DNA of 38,102 nucleotides from an uncultured Megasphaera sp. (GTDB taxonomy: Bacteria; Bacillota; Negativicutes; Veillonellales; Megasphaeraceae). How positions within the stretch are numbered: position 1 is the first letter of the stretch; the number at the start of each line of letters is the position of its first letter. This document shows, one piece after another, positions 24,193 to 32,767 of the stretch. Where the stretch lies: positions 1-38,102 of the forward strand of contig NZ_UQBH01000023.1 of the NCBI RefSeq assembly GCF_900539295.1. Reading direction: 5' to 3'. The position numbers were made by a program, and so were the translations under genes. The notes below the pieces were generated by a model. It made no database searches. It saw only the letters and a list, made by a program, of their open reading frames with translations, and had not been told where the DNA came from.

Positions 24193-26049
24193 TTATCTCG
24201 TAAACTGCAGGGGGACCGTCGAGATGACGACGTCCAGGTAAGGCAGGGTACGCAGCCGCAGGAGCCAGCCGCTCTGGTTGTGAAGCAGGCGGTGCCATAA
24301 TTTTTTCGTTTCAAATTCAGGAATGAGGACGGTAATCGTATCTTTCGAGGCCGTCTCTTTTCGCAGTGCCTGGATGAAGGTGATGAGCGGATCCGTCAGC
24401 TGCCGATAAGGTGACTGCAGCATGATGAGCTCAATCTCGGGTTCCAGGTTCTTCCACAGGGTTTTGATTTTTTTACCCCGTTCATCGTCGCTGTAGACAT
24501 GAACGGCATAGATTTTATCTTCCGGCCCGCTGATGATCTTGGCGTAGCGAATGGCCTTGGCTACGGCCTGGGTCGGTGAAGCAATTGGGATGATGATGAT
24601 ATTGCGGCCTAAGTCTGTGGTCATGACTTTCGTGTATTCCTCCGGTGTCAGCAACAGCTGTTCCCGGACGTCATCATAGTGATGATGGACTTTAAGGAAC
24701 ATATAGACCAAGGTCGGGATGAGCAGGACGATGATCCAGGCTCCGTAAATGAATTTTGTGATGAGGACGATGACGACGACGCAGGCCGTGACCAGGGCAC
24801 CGAAGCCGTTGATGACGGAAAAGAGACGCCAGTTTCGTTCCCGGCATTGTCTCCAATGGACGACCATGGCCGACTGGGCAATGGTGAAGGAGAGGAATAC
24901 GCCGATGGCATAGAGGGAAATGAGGTGTTCAATATTTCCTTGGAAGAGGACAATCAAGATGCCGGCCATGAGGGTCAAGACTTGGATGCCGTTGGAATAG
25001 CTCAAGCGTTCACCGCGGTTGGCAAAGTAACGGGGAACATAGCCGTCGACGGCCATGAAAGAGAGGAGCGGCGGCAGGCCGTTGTAAGCCGTATTGGCGG
25101 CGATGTAGAGGATGACCATCATCAAAATCTGGATGACGTAGTAAATCAAGGTCCGGCTGAAGATATCTTCGACAAGGAGGGACAACAGGGTATAGCCTTC
25201 TGTCGGCAAGAGGTGAAGATAGATGATGAGGTAACCGAGGCCGCCGAGCATAGTGGCCAGTATACAGGCCATGACAGCCGTCGTTTCGATGGCATTTTTT
25301 TGCTGGGGTGCCTTAAACATGGTAACGCCGTTGGCAATGGCCTCGATGCCGGTCATGGAACTACAGCCGTTGGCAAAGGCTCGAAGGACGATGAGCATCA
25401 AGGCTGCCTGATTTAAAGGGGCTACCGTTTCGACAGCGACGGTATGGGCTGTGAGCGTGCCGTTCCAAATCTGATAGAAGCCGCCGATTAAGGTGATCCC
25501 CATGGCAGCCAAGAAGAAGTACGTCGGCCAGACGAAGACGGTTGAAGCCTCCCTGGTACCGCGCAGGTTGACGATCATCATCAGGATGAGAACGCCGAGA
25601 TCGAGGTAGACGTGATAGGGGTGAAGGACCGGAAAGGCACTGACCAGAGCCGCTGTTCCTGAAGAAATGGAAACGGCAACGGTCAAGATGTAATCGGCCA
25701 GAAGCGCCGCTCCTGCCGTGAGGGCCGGGTAGACACCGAGGTATTTCATGGCGATGCCGTAAGAACCGCCGCCGCCCGGATTGACCCGGACGACCTGGGT
25801 ATAGGACAGGGCAACGATGAATAATAAGGCAATGATAGCTAAGACGATAGGTCCGAAATAACGGTATGTCGCTAAGGTCGGTACCGAAGCCAGGACGATG
25901 GCAATCTGTTCCGGCCCGTACCCGACGGATGACAGGGCATCCGATGAGAAAATAGGCAGGGCCTTCCATTTTGGCATCTGTTCGCCCTCGAGTTTGGTAT
26001 TCTCCAAAGGCTTGCCGAGAAGGTGGCGACTAATCGTTTTGAATAGCAT
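24193..26049 (-). CDS. kimA: KimA-type potassium importer (APC superfamily)
   Basis: The 618-residue protein has about 12 membrane helices (residues 30-450) and a cytoplasmic C-terminal alpha/beta domain (about 460-618). It follows B. subtilis KimA (YdaO) closely as I remember it: LLGKPL, SSDALSSVGYGPEQI near the start, DYILTVAVSISSGTAA, LLKAF-like SNGCSSMTGIEAIANG, and WHRLLHNQSGWLLRLR near the end. KimA is a high-affinity K+/H+ symporter inhibited by c-di-AMP. AAAGGAGG lies before the ATG. It is a single gene with a consensus promoter and a short leader; no ydaO-type c-di-AMP riboswitch fits. Confidence 0.9.
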   Translation of the reverse strand: MLFKTISRHLLGKPLENTKLEGEQMPKWKALPIFSSDALSSVGYGPEQIAIVLASVPTLATYRYFGPIVLAIIALLFIVALSYTQVVRVNPGGGGSYGIAMKYLGVYPALTAGAALLADYILTVAVSISSGTAALVSAFPVLHPYHVYLDLGVLILMMIVNLRGTREASTVFVWPTYFFLAAMGITLIGGFYQIWNGTLTAHTVAVETVAPLNQAALMLIVLRAFANGCSSMTGIEAIANGVTMFKAPQQKNAIETTAVMACILATMLGGLGYLIIYLHLLPTEGYTLLSLLVEDIFSRTLIYYVIQILMMVILYIAANTAYNGLPPLLSFMAVDGYVPRYFANRGERLSYSNGIQVLTLMAGILIVLFQGNIEHLISLYAIGVFLSFTIAQSAMVVHWRQCRERNWRLFSVINGFGALVTACVVVIVLITKFIYGAWIIVLLIPTLVYMFLKVHHHYDDVREQLLLTPEEYTKVMTTDLGRNIIIIPIASPTQAVAKAIRYAKIISGPEDKIYAVHVYSDDERGKKIKTLWKNLEPEIELIMLQSPYRQLTDPLITFIQALRKETASKDTITVLIPEFETKKLWHRLLHNQSGWLLRLRTLPYLDVVISTVPLQFTR

Positions 26050-26101
26050 GATAGCCTCCTTTTTTTAATTGTAAGAAACTGCATTTTGCTAAATACAGTT
26101 C

Positions 26102-26130
26102 AGTATAATCCCTCTTTATTATCCTGTCAA
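26102..26130 (-). promoter_or_regulatory. kimA promoter (sigma-A consensus)
   Basis: On the minus strand TTGACA (26130-26125) and TATACT (26107-26102) are separated by 17 bases. Transcription would start near 26095, leaving only about 45 bases of leader. Confidence 0.85.
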
Positions 26131-26185
26131 CAGAGGTTTTACACTCATGATTCTTGTTGGGAATGAGCTATTAAAACCCATCGTA

Positions 26186-26229
26186 AAAAGGCATCCCTTG
26201 ACTCGATGGCAAGTCAAAGGATGCCTTTT
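26186..26229 (-). terminator. Terminator of trimeric autotransporter 1
   Basis: AAAAGGCATCC-CTTGACT and AGTCAA-AGGATGCCTTTT pair into a long stem with loop CGATGGCA. T's lie on both exits. Confidence 0.88.
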
Positions 26230-26248
26230 CCAAAAGGAGGAGATTGTA

Positions 26249-28441
26249 TTATTTAGAGGCTACGAGAGCTTCTAATTTAGCAAGTCTTGCATTGAGGTCC
26301 TGATTCTGGCTTTCCAAGGCTTCAATCTTTTGATTCTGGTCGCTCAGCTGTTTATCCTGCGTTTCCAGTTTAACCGCCATTTCGGACTTACTCATGTTGT
26401 GGTAAGGCGAGGAGGATCCGATCTTGAAGGAGACGCCGGCGCTGTACATGTTGTCGTTGTTTCCGACGGTGGCAGCCAAATTTACCATGGTGTCTTCATT
26501 GGGACGATAGAAGGCACCGAGGGCGGCAGCGTGTTCGCTCTTATAGGAGCCGAAGCCGACGGCGAAGGAACCCTTGTCATCGGGGTCGAAATCTAACGGA
26601 TGGAGGGAGGCCAGGGCAGCAGCACCGGCACCGACGCGGTTGACGTCGCGGCCAATCTGGTTGATGCGGCCGTTCATTTCGTTCATGCCGTTACCGATGT
26701 TGTTGATCGTCCGGTCGAACTGGCCTTTATTGATGGCGTCGCCGGCTTCCGTAGCTTCGCCGACGTTGTGAATGGCATTGCCGCCCATGTTGATGTTGCC
26801 ATCCTGGATGGTAATGTTTTTCGTCGGATCGGAATTGTTGATCGTCAGGCCGTTGTTGTTGATTGTCGTATTGCCCGTGCGGATGGAGTCGCCGGTGATG
26901 ACTGTCTTGTTGTCGCCGGTACCGACGGTGATGCTGGTGTTGAATTCCGCCGTATTGAGGCCTTTTAAGTCTTTGGACAATTTGACGGAAACGCCATTTT
27001 CGCCCTTAGCTACGACGCCGATATTGTCGTCGGACAGGTTGTTCGTAGCGGCACCGCCGGTGATTTCCATGGTTTCACCGACTTTGACGCTGACTTTACT
27101 CTGGTCGTCGCCGGCAAAGTCGCGGCTGCCGGAAGTGACTTTGTCCGTCAGTTCTTTGACCGTATTAGCAATGCCGTCTGCATAGGTTTTCACCTGTTTC
27201 AACTGGGCGACGTTGACGGCGTCCGTGTCAGCCGTGCCGGCAGCGAGGTTGGTGATCTGACGAGTAACGGCTTCGTTGCTGTCGGTGGTACCATAGCCTA
27301 AGCTGACGGCAGCAGCCGTTGCCTTATAGGTGGAAAGGGCACTGTCTTTGCGGAGGACGGCCTTAGCAATGCCGTCATGTTCTTTTTCGAAGGCATTCAA
27401 TGCGGCGATGGCCGTTTTTTTACCGGCAGCTAAGTCGTTGAGTGTGGCAAGGTCAGCGGCCCGGTCGGCTTCTGTGGCGTAGGTCGTGCTGTTCATTTTA
27501 GCAGCCTGTTTATCATAGGCCATGACGGCTTTTTCATAGGCAGATTCAACCGTTTTGTAGTCATTATAGACATCTTCGCCGTAGGTATTGTAGAAGTTAG
27601 TGACGGCTGTGACGACACTGTCATCGCCGGTTTTATTGGCCAAGGCGATGTCATTTGCCATCGAGTCCGTTGCTGCTGTCGTTGCGTACACGCTCTTGAC
27701 AATGTCGGTGGTGTCTTTGAGGGGGACGTAGCCATAGATACCGTAACCGCGGTTGGCGTAGGAATTATCCCCTAAAGCGACGCCGTCAGAACGGACGTAG
27801 GAGTAGGTGTTTTCGGCCGTGGAAGCCCCTTTCCCGAGAGCTACGCCGCCGTACATGGCGTTGGCACTGGCGCCGAGGGCAACGCCGCCGTGATCTGCTT
27901 TGGCCTTATGCCCGATGGCTGTCCCGACGAGAGCCGTGGCATAGTTGCCTACTGCTGTTGAATAGTAGGAGGTGGTTTGGTCATTGGTCATTGATTTGCC
28001 AATGTTGAAAATACCGCCGCTGGCTTGCATGCCCATAACGACAGCACCGGCGCCCCTTGCATCTCGGCCGACGACGGTAGCCCAACTGGTACCGAGGTTT
28101 CTTTGACCGACGACGGTAGCGGCGGCTGTGCTTTTATTGTCATAGCCGACGACGACAGAGCCGTTATTGCCGTTGTTATTTCGTCCAATAACGGTGGTAT
28201 CGGTGTTTACAGCATTGTTGTGATCGCCGATGGTTAAGGCACCATTATACGCTTTGTTGTCGAAGCCGATGGCTACTGTATCGGTAGTCGTGGAGCTGGA
28301 TGATACGGTATTCTTGTGGGTATCTCCCGTGGTCAAATCCAGCTTGTCAGCAGCCGATACAGACAGGCTGCCGCAGAGAGCCAATGCGGCTAAGAGGGCA
28401 CTCAGGGTAACTTTTTTGTTAAATCTTTTTGTTTTCTTCAT
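26249..28441 (-). CDS. YadA-type trimeric autotransporter adhesin 1
   Basis: The 730-residue outer-membrane surface protein starts with a signal peptide (cut near AVSA-like LSVSAA/DK, about residue 31). Left-handed beta-roll head repeats follow at about 45-250 (motifs such as AIGHKA, VALGASA, VALGKGAS). A Lys/Ala-rich helical insert occupies about 260-375, a neck/stalk segment starts near 385 (ITNLAAGTADTDAVNVAQLK), and the YadA anchor barrel spans about 605-676 (GSFAVGFGSY..GAFYRPNE..AGVSFKIG). The anchor normally ends the protein, but here 54 more residues follow, mostly coiled coil (IEALESQNQDLNARLAKLEAL). The start has AGGAGG upstream. It probably mediates adhesion. It has a paralogue directly upstream. 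Confidence 0.92.
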   Translation of the reverse strand: MKKTKRFNKKVTLSALLAALALCGSLSVSAADKLDLTTGDTHKNTVSSSSTTTDTVAIGFDNKAYNGALTIGDHNNAVNTDTTVIGRNNNGNNGSVVVGYDNKSTAAATVVGQRNLGTSWATVVGRDARGAGAVVMGMQASGGIFNIGKSMTNDQTTSYYSTAVGNYATALVGTAIGHKAKADHGGVALGASANAMYGGVALGKGASTAENTYSYVRSDGVALGDNSYANRGYGIYGYVPLKDTTDIVKSVYATTAATDSMANDIALANKTGDDSVVTAVTNFYNTYGEDVYNDYKTVESAYEKAVMAYDKQAAKMNSTTYATEADRAADLATLNDLAAGKKTAIAALNAFEKEHDGIAKAVLRKDSALSTYKATAAAVSLGYGTTDSNEAVTRQITNLAAGTADTDAVNVAQLKQVKTYADGIANTVKELTDKVTSGSRDFAGDDQSKVSVKVGETMEITGGAATNNLSDDNIGVVAKGENGVSVKLSKDLKGLNTAEFNTSITVGTGDNKTVITGDSIRTGNTTINNNGLTINNSDPTKNITIQDGNINMGGNAIHNVGEATEAGDAINKGQFDRTINNIGNGMNEMNGRINQIGRDVNRVGAGAAALASLHPLDFDPDDKGSFAVGFGSYKSEHAAALGAFYRPNEDTMVNLAATVGNNDNMYSAGVSFKIGSSSPYHNMSKSEMAVKLETQDKQLSDQNQKIEALESQNQDLNARLAKLEALVASK
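26730..27121. repeat. 392-bp block identical to 29458-29849 (copy 1)
   Basis: Comparison by eye finds no difference between 26730-27121 and 29458-29849 (constant offset 2728), while flanking sequence of the two autotransporter genes differs at many sites. The block encodes the stalk part just before the barrel. The sharp edges suggest recent gene conversion. Confidence 0.88.
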
Positions 28442-28650
28442 AATCGTAAATCCTCCTCGATGATTCCTACTAGGCAGCTTATTGGCTCATTTTATTTTTT
28501 GACCGGATAATATGAATAATTTTAGTCCAAATTAATGGTTAAATAAGATTAAAAACATCTTGTTTAACTGTAAAAAATAAATGAACCGGCAATATGCAAG
28601 CTCATATATAGGAATATAAAATACATTTTGCTATGTATTTTCCATAGAGT

Positions 28651-28763
28651 ATAATACTCCAACTTGAAGTGAAATACAAGTCTTTATGACGATTTTTATT
28701 TAAATATATCATTGTCATGTCACAAAAACAAATGTTTTGTAGGAATTCTTCCTACAAAACATT
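28651..28763 (-). promoter_or_regulatory. Promoter of autotransporter 1 and upstream 15-bp inverted repeat
   Basis: On the minus strand TTGTAT (28679-28674) and TATTAT (28656-28651) are 17 bases apart, implying a leader of about 200 bases. About 50 bases upstream, AATGTTTTGTAGGAA (28731-28745) and TTCCTACAAAACATT (28749-28763) form a perfect inverted repeat with a 3-base centre. A further copy of ATTCCTACAAAA lies at 28840-28851. The rest of 28442-28930 is AT-rich with no gene. Confidence 0.55.
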
Positions 28764-28929
28764 AAAAGCTCATAAATGGCTTCCTTGGGTTGATAATCGT
28801 TTATTATAGAGTGCCGAAGATGGAAATCTTGTCAGAAAAATTCCTACAAAATAATCGGCTGATGAAGTCGGAGACGGACATGTGAAATATTGATAGACTA
28901 TGACGGAAATACAACGTCATACAAAAATT

Positions 28930-28978
28930 CAATAAAAAAAGACATCCTTCGATGTAACGGGGATATCGAAGGATGTCT
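28930..28978 (-). terminator. Terminator of trimeric autotransporter 2
   Basis: AGACATCCTTCGAT (28940-28953) and ATCGAAGGATGTCT (28965-28978) form a 14-bp stem, with a T run on the minus strand from the A's at 28931-28940. Confidence 0.9.
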
Positions 28979-28997
28979 GATTGGTAAGCGCGTTAGC

Positions 28998-31208
28998 TTA
29001 TTTAGAGGCGACGAGGGCTTCTAATTTAGCCAATCTTTCATTGAGTTCTTGGTTCTGGCTTTCAATCTTTTGATTCTGAGCCGTCAGTTCTTCTAGCTTG
29101 ACGGCCATTTCAGACTTACTCATGTGAGCGTAAGGGGAGGCAGGGCCAATCTTAAAGGAAACGCCGGCGCTGTACATATCATCACTGTTTCCGATGGTTG
29201 CAGCCAGGTTTACCATGGTGTTTTCGTTGGGACGATAGAAGGCACCGAGGGCAGTGGCGTGTTCGCTCTTGTAGGAGCCGAAGCCGACGGCGAAGGAGGC
29301 TTTGTCATCGGGATCAAAATCCAAGGGATGGAGGGAAGCTAAGGCAGCGGCACCGGCACCGACGCGGTTGACGTTGCGGTCAATCTGGCCGATGCGGCTG
29401 TTCATTTCACTCATGCCGGTGTTGAAGTTGTTGATTGTCCGATCGAACTGGCCTTTGTTGATGGCGTCGCCGGCTTCCGTAGCTTCGCCGACGTTGTGAA
29501 TGGCATTGCCGCCCATGTTGATGTTGCCATCCTGGATGGTAATGTTTTTCGTCGGATCGGAATTGTTGATCGTCAGGCCGTTGTTGTTGATTGTCGTATT
29601 GCCCGTGCGGATGGAGTCGCCGGTGATGACTGTCTTGTTGTCGCCGGTACCGACGGTGATGCTGGTGTTGAATTCCGCCGTATTGAGGCCTTTTAAGTCT
29701 TTGGACAATTTGACGGAAACGCCATTTTCGCCCTTAGCTACGACGCCGATATTGTCGTCGGACAGGTTGTTCGTAGCGGCACCGCCGGTGATTTCCATGG
29801 TTTCACCGACTTTGACGCTGACTTTACTCTGGTCGTCGCCGGCAAAGTCACGGCTGCCGGCAGCGACTTTATCCGTCAGTTCTTTGACGGTATTAGCAAT
29901 GCCGTCGGCATAGGTTTTTACCTGTTTCAACTGGGCCACGTTGACGGCGTCCGTGTCTTCCGTACCGGCAGCCAGGTTAGTGATTTGGCGAGTAATCGCT
30001 CTGGTCTGGACCGTTCCGTCGGCGGCGATGACGGCGGATCGGCCGATGCTGACGGCACTGCCGTTAGCCTTGAAGGGGGACAGGGTATGTTCTTTAAGGC
30101 GGATGGCATTTTTAATGCCGCTATGTTGCTTTTCAAAATCCGTTAAGGCGTCTTTGGCATCTTTGGTCTGTTTTTCTAACACCTTTAACTCGTTGTAGTC
30201 TTTTTGGCGGTCGGCTTCAGAGGCATAGGTGGTTTCTTCCATGGCAACTTTTTTCTTATTAGCGGCTATGTCTGCCTTTTCATATTCTGAAGCCAATGAT
30301 TTCCATTCTTTATAGGTATCTTCGCCGTATTTATCGTAGAAGCCCTGTACCGCTGTTAGGACAGAGTCGCCCATTTGCTTTGCTAAGGCGATATCATTGG
30401 CCATCGAATCCTCGGTTTTTAAGGTCGCAGCCGTATCGCTGAGAGGGACGTAGCCATAGGCGCCGTAACTGCGATTAGCAACGGCACCGTCACCGAGGGC
30501 GACACCGTCGGCATGGAAGATGGAGTAGGTGTTTTCTGCCGTTGAAGCGCCACTGCCGAGGGCCGTGCCGCCGTACAGGGCTTGGGTTTCGGTGCCCAAG
30601 GCGAGCCCTTCAAGATTTGATTTAGCCAGATAGCCAATCGACGTCCCGTTCAAGGACATGGCGCCATTGCCGATAGCTGTCGTAAAGTCTATCATCGTAG
30701 AGGTCGTCGGCTTATCAGAAATCTGGAAAGCGCCGGCTCTGGCTCCATTCCCGATTGCAATGCCGCCGGCGGCTTTAGAATTGAGACCGAGTACCGTGGC
30801 ATAAGAGCTGCCGTAGTTATTGAACCCGAAGACGGCACTGCCGCCGACACCGGAATTACTGTGACCGACGACGACAGAATTATTATTGGCATAGTTGTAT
30901 CGGCCAATCGCCGTGGCCAGATGCATGCGGGCTGCATTGCTTACGGTATTATTGGAACCGATGGCTAAGCCACCGTTCGAAGCTGTGTTGTCAAAACCGA
31001 TGGCGATCGTATCATTTTGTGATTTGCCTGTATTCGTCACTTTATTTTTGTGAGTGGTATCGGACGTCGTTAAATCCAGCGTATCGCCAAGCTGTTCGTC
31101 AGTCGAATCGGCAGCCGATACGGACAGGGTTCCACAGATCGCCAATGCGGCTAAAATGGCGATTAGGGTAGATTTTTTTCTTGAGTAGATTGATTTTCTC
31201 ATCAACAT
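28998..31208 (-). CDS. YadA-type trimeric autotransporter adhesin 2
   Basis: The 736-residue paralogue of the 26249-28441 protein has the same order: signal peptide (about 1-33, ending LSVSAA), beta-roll head repeats (about 55-260), helical insert of different sequence (about 270-385), neck/stalk, YadA anchor barrel, then a C-terminal coiled coil of about 48 residues beyond the barrel. AAGGAGG lies 4 bases before the first ATG (31208) and 10 before the second (31202), so the protein may begin MRKSIYS. Head and insert differ from paralogue 1 while the stalk shares an identical block, as expected for adhesins diversifying in exposed parts. Confidence 0.92.
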   Translation of the reverse strand: MLMRKSIYSRKKSTLIAILAALAICGTLSVSAADSTDEQLGDTLDLTTSDTTHKNKVTNTGKSQNDTIAIGFDNTASNGGLAIGSNNTVSNAARMHLATAIGRYNYANNNSVVVGHSNSGVGGSAVFGFNNYGSSYATVLGLNSKAAGGIAIGNGARAGAFQISDKPTTSTMIDFTTAIGNGAMSLNGTSIGYLAKSNLEGLALGTETQALYGGTALGSGASTAENTYSIFHADGVALGDGAVANRSYGAYGYVPLSDTAATLKTEDSMANDIALAKQMGDSVLTAVQGFYDKYGEDTYKEWKSLASEYEKADIAANKKKVAMEETTYASEADRQKDYNELKVLEKQTKDAKDALTDFEKQHSGIKNAIRLKEHTLSPFKANGSAVSIGRSAVIAADGTVQTRAITRQITNLAAGTEDTDAVNVAQLKQVKTYADGIANTVKELTDKVAAGSRDFAGDDQSKVSVKVGETMEITGGAATNNLSDDNIGVVAKGENGVSVKLSKDLKGLNTAEFNTSITVGTGDNKTVITGDSIRTGNTTINNNGLTINNSDPTKNITIQDGNINMGGNAIHNVGEATEAGDAINKGQFDRTINNFNTGMSEMNSRIGQIDRNVNRVGAGAAALASLHPLDFDPDDKASFAVGFGSYKSEHATALGAFYRPNENTMVNLAATIGNSDDMYSAGVSFKIGPASPYAHMSKSEMAVKLEELTAQNQKIESQNQELNERLAKLEALVASK
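29458..29849. repeat. 392-bp block identical to 26730-27121 (copy 2)
   Basis: This is the partner of the block in autotransporter 1; see that entry for limits and interpretation. Confidence 0.88.
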
Positions 31209-31783
31209 GATGCCTCCTTGGTGAGTTCGGGATGCGCGTATTATCTATTCATGTAAGTTTTTGGGAATAGGTCAAATAATGACGGATATCCGATAAAAAA
31301 TATCTGCATTCTCTCTAAACAAAAAATCAGCAGAAATCTCTATTCGAGAGGCTGTTGATAAAAAATATCGAGATTCATGCGGTGAAAAACGTACGTGATT
31401 TGTATTACACGCTCCCTGTTTATGTTTTTTTTATTTAACACAAAAAGATGTGTCAAATATGTTACAATGATAATACACCAAAACGTTTAAAAATTCAAGC
31501 ATATTTTTAAAAATATGAATTTAATGTCTATGATATATATCAATCGAGGATTAATGAAATGGCTATTTAAAGCCTATTATTCCGGATATAGAATTCGGAA
31601 AGGACAACTATTAAAGGTTCGTTAGAATTTTACTAAGTGTATTTATATAAATAAATAAGTATATATATATATATATATCGAAGTAACGATGTATTAATAA
31701 ATAGAAAATGTTTTAAAACTATTTGTTTAAAATAGCTTCGACTTATGCGATGAATGTATCCGGTTTCAGAAAAACTGGACGCT
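31209..31783. other. AT-rich intergenic region with a TA microsatellite
   Basis: I find no gene. The stretch separates autotransporter 2 from the tRNA. It holds (TA)n at 31660-31678, a TGAC-containing AT-rich part at 31440-31500 with short inverted repeats (ACACA...TGTGT), and several A/T runs. The autotransporter 2 promoter must lie here on the minus strand, but no single -35/-10 pair stood out. Confidence 0.5.
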
Positions 31784-31818
31784 AAAAAGGACTCACGACG
31801 TGTCGTGAGTCCTTTTTT
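31784..31818 (-). terminator. Terminator downstream of tRNA-Gly
   Basis: AAAAAGGACTCACGAC and GTCGTGAGTCCTTTTT pair in a perfect 16-bp stem with a T run on the minus-strand side, just after the tRNA 3' end. Confidence 0.93.
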
Positions 31819-31822
31819 ATCA

Positions 31823-31896
31823 TGGAGCGGATGAAGGGAATCGAACCCTCGTACCAAGCTTGGGAAGCTCGTATTCTACCACTGAATTACACCCGC
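31823..31896 (-). tRNA. tRNA-Gly (anticodon CCC)
   Basis: The minus strand reads GCGGGTGTAATTCAGTGG.. and ends ..CCGCTCCA with an encoded CCA. The acceptor GCGGGTG pairs with CATCCGC (one G-U-type pair). The anticodon stem CGAGC/GCTTG encloses the loop TTCCCAA, so the anticodon is CCC. The T arm is GAGGGTTCGATTCCCTT. The length is 74 bases. Confidence 0.96.
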
Positions 31897-31916
31897 ACAT
31901 ATTAAGTTACTATATC

Positions 31917-31945
31917 AGTTTAACAGTAAAGTTTCGTTTTGTAAA
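31917..31945 (-). promoter_or_regulatory. Candidate tRNA-Gly promoter
   Basis: On the minus strand TTTACA (31945-31940) and TAAACT (31922-31917) are 17 bases apart, about 20 bases before the tRNA 5' end. Confidence 0.5.
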
Positions 31946-32093
31946 GCTTTGATTTCAGATTCTATGGATGGGTCGCAGTGGTTTGTGTTTTGGGTGAAAT
32001 GGGAGAAATTCCAATTTCTTGTTTTTTTGTTGGATTTACAACAGTCGAAACATTACTCGAAAGGTATACTATGGCTATGAGAAGGAGGGATAC

Positions 32094-32744
32094 ATGATGA
32101 ATGAACGAAAAGGTGTTGTTTTTTCGATCCATGAAGATAATTTACCGGTAGAAGGCTGTACGATTTCGAAGGAATTGGTCAACGAGCCTGACTATCAGTT
32201 GTTTTATTTTTCCTTGGCGGCTCATACGGACATCAGTCCTGAAACGTATCAAAAAGCCAAGGTGATCTATGTTCTTTCCGGCAGTCTTTCCCTTTACGGA
32301 GAGGCCGGTGATTTTGAAATCCCTTCAGGACAGGCCCTGATTGTACCGGCAGGCGTTGCCGTCGGTATGAGAAGCCAGGGCGGCGCCGTCTATGTTGAAA
32401 TTACGATTGAGGAGGAATCTCTTATGAATATCGATGCAGGAAAACTCTTTTCTTTGGCTGATCTCGTCCCCTGCCAGGATGGTAAAATCATTAACCGCGA
32501 CATCATCCAGTCGCCGAAGATGAAATTCGTCATCATGAGCTTTGGCGCCGGAACGGGCCTTTCTGAACACGCTGCACCGGGTGAAGCCCTTATTTTCGCC
32601 CTTGAAGGCAAGGCCGTTATCAACTATGAAGGCAAGGATTTTCCAATCAAAGCCGGTGAAAACTTTGCCTTTGCAAAAAACGGCCGCCATGCCGTAACTG
32701 CCGATGGACCATTTAAAATGGCATTACTTTTGACTTTAGACTAA
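32094..32744 (+). CDS. Double-cupin domain protein
   Basis: The protein of about 216 residues has two cupin barrels. The first lies at about 10-100 (VIYVLSGSLSLYGEAGDFEIPSG) and the second at about 115-215 (LSEHAAPGEALIFALEGKAVINYEGKDFPIKAGE). The second keeps the H..E..H-like pattern of a metal-binding cupin. The start is one of two adjacent ATG codons (32094 or 32097) after AAGGAGGG; the frame is open further upstream but without a site. Its function is unknown; small bicupins often bind or isomerise small metabolites or sense them. It stands alone before the hydrogenase-like gene. Confidence 0.82.
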   Translation: MMNERKGVVFSIHEDNLPVEGCTISKELVNEPDYQLFYFSLAAHTDISPETYQKAKVIYVLSGSLSLYGEAGDFEIPSGQALIVPAGVAVGMRSQGGAVYVEITIEEESLMNIDAGKLFSLADLVPCQDGKIINRDIIQSPKMKFVIMSFGAGTGLSEHAAPGEALIFALEGKAVINYEGKDFPIKAGENFAFAKNGRHAVTADGPFKMALLLTLD

Positions 32745-32767
32745 AATTTCAGTAAAAAAACTGTCAG

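Noticed and set aside
24679..25416. 245-codon open frame on the plus strand, very acidic
   Set aside because: It is antisense to kimA, and the Asp/Glu/His-rich product is the complement of hydrophobic codons.
26050..26130. c-di-AMP (ydaO) riboswitch upstream of kimA
   Set aside because: The space between the consensus promoter and the start codon is too short, and no characteristic paired segments are visible.
31823..31896. Reading the tRNA as Gly(TCC)
   Set aside because: The anticodon loop is TTCCCAA, which puts CCC at positions 34-36 after the invariant T33.
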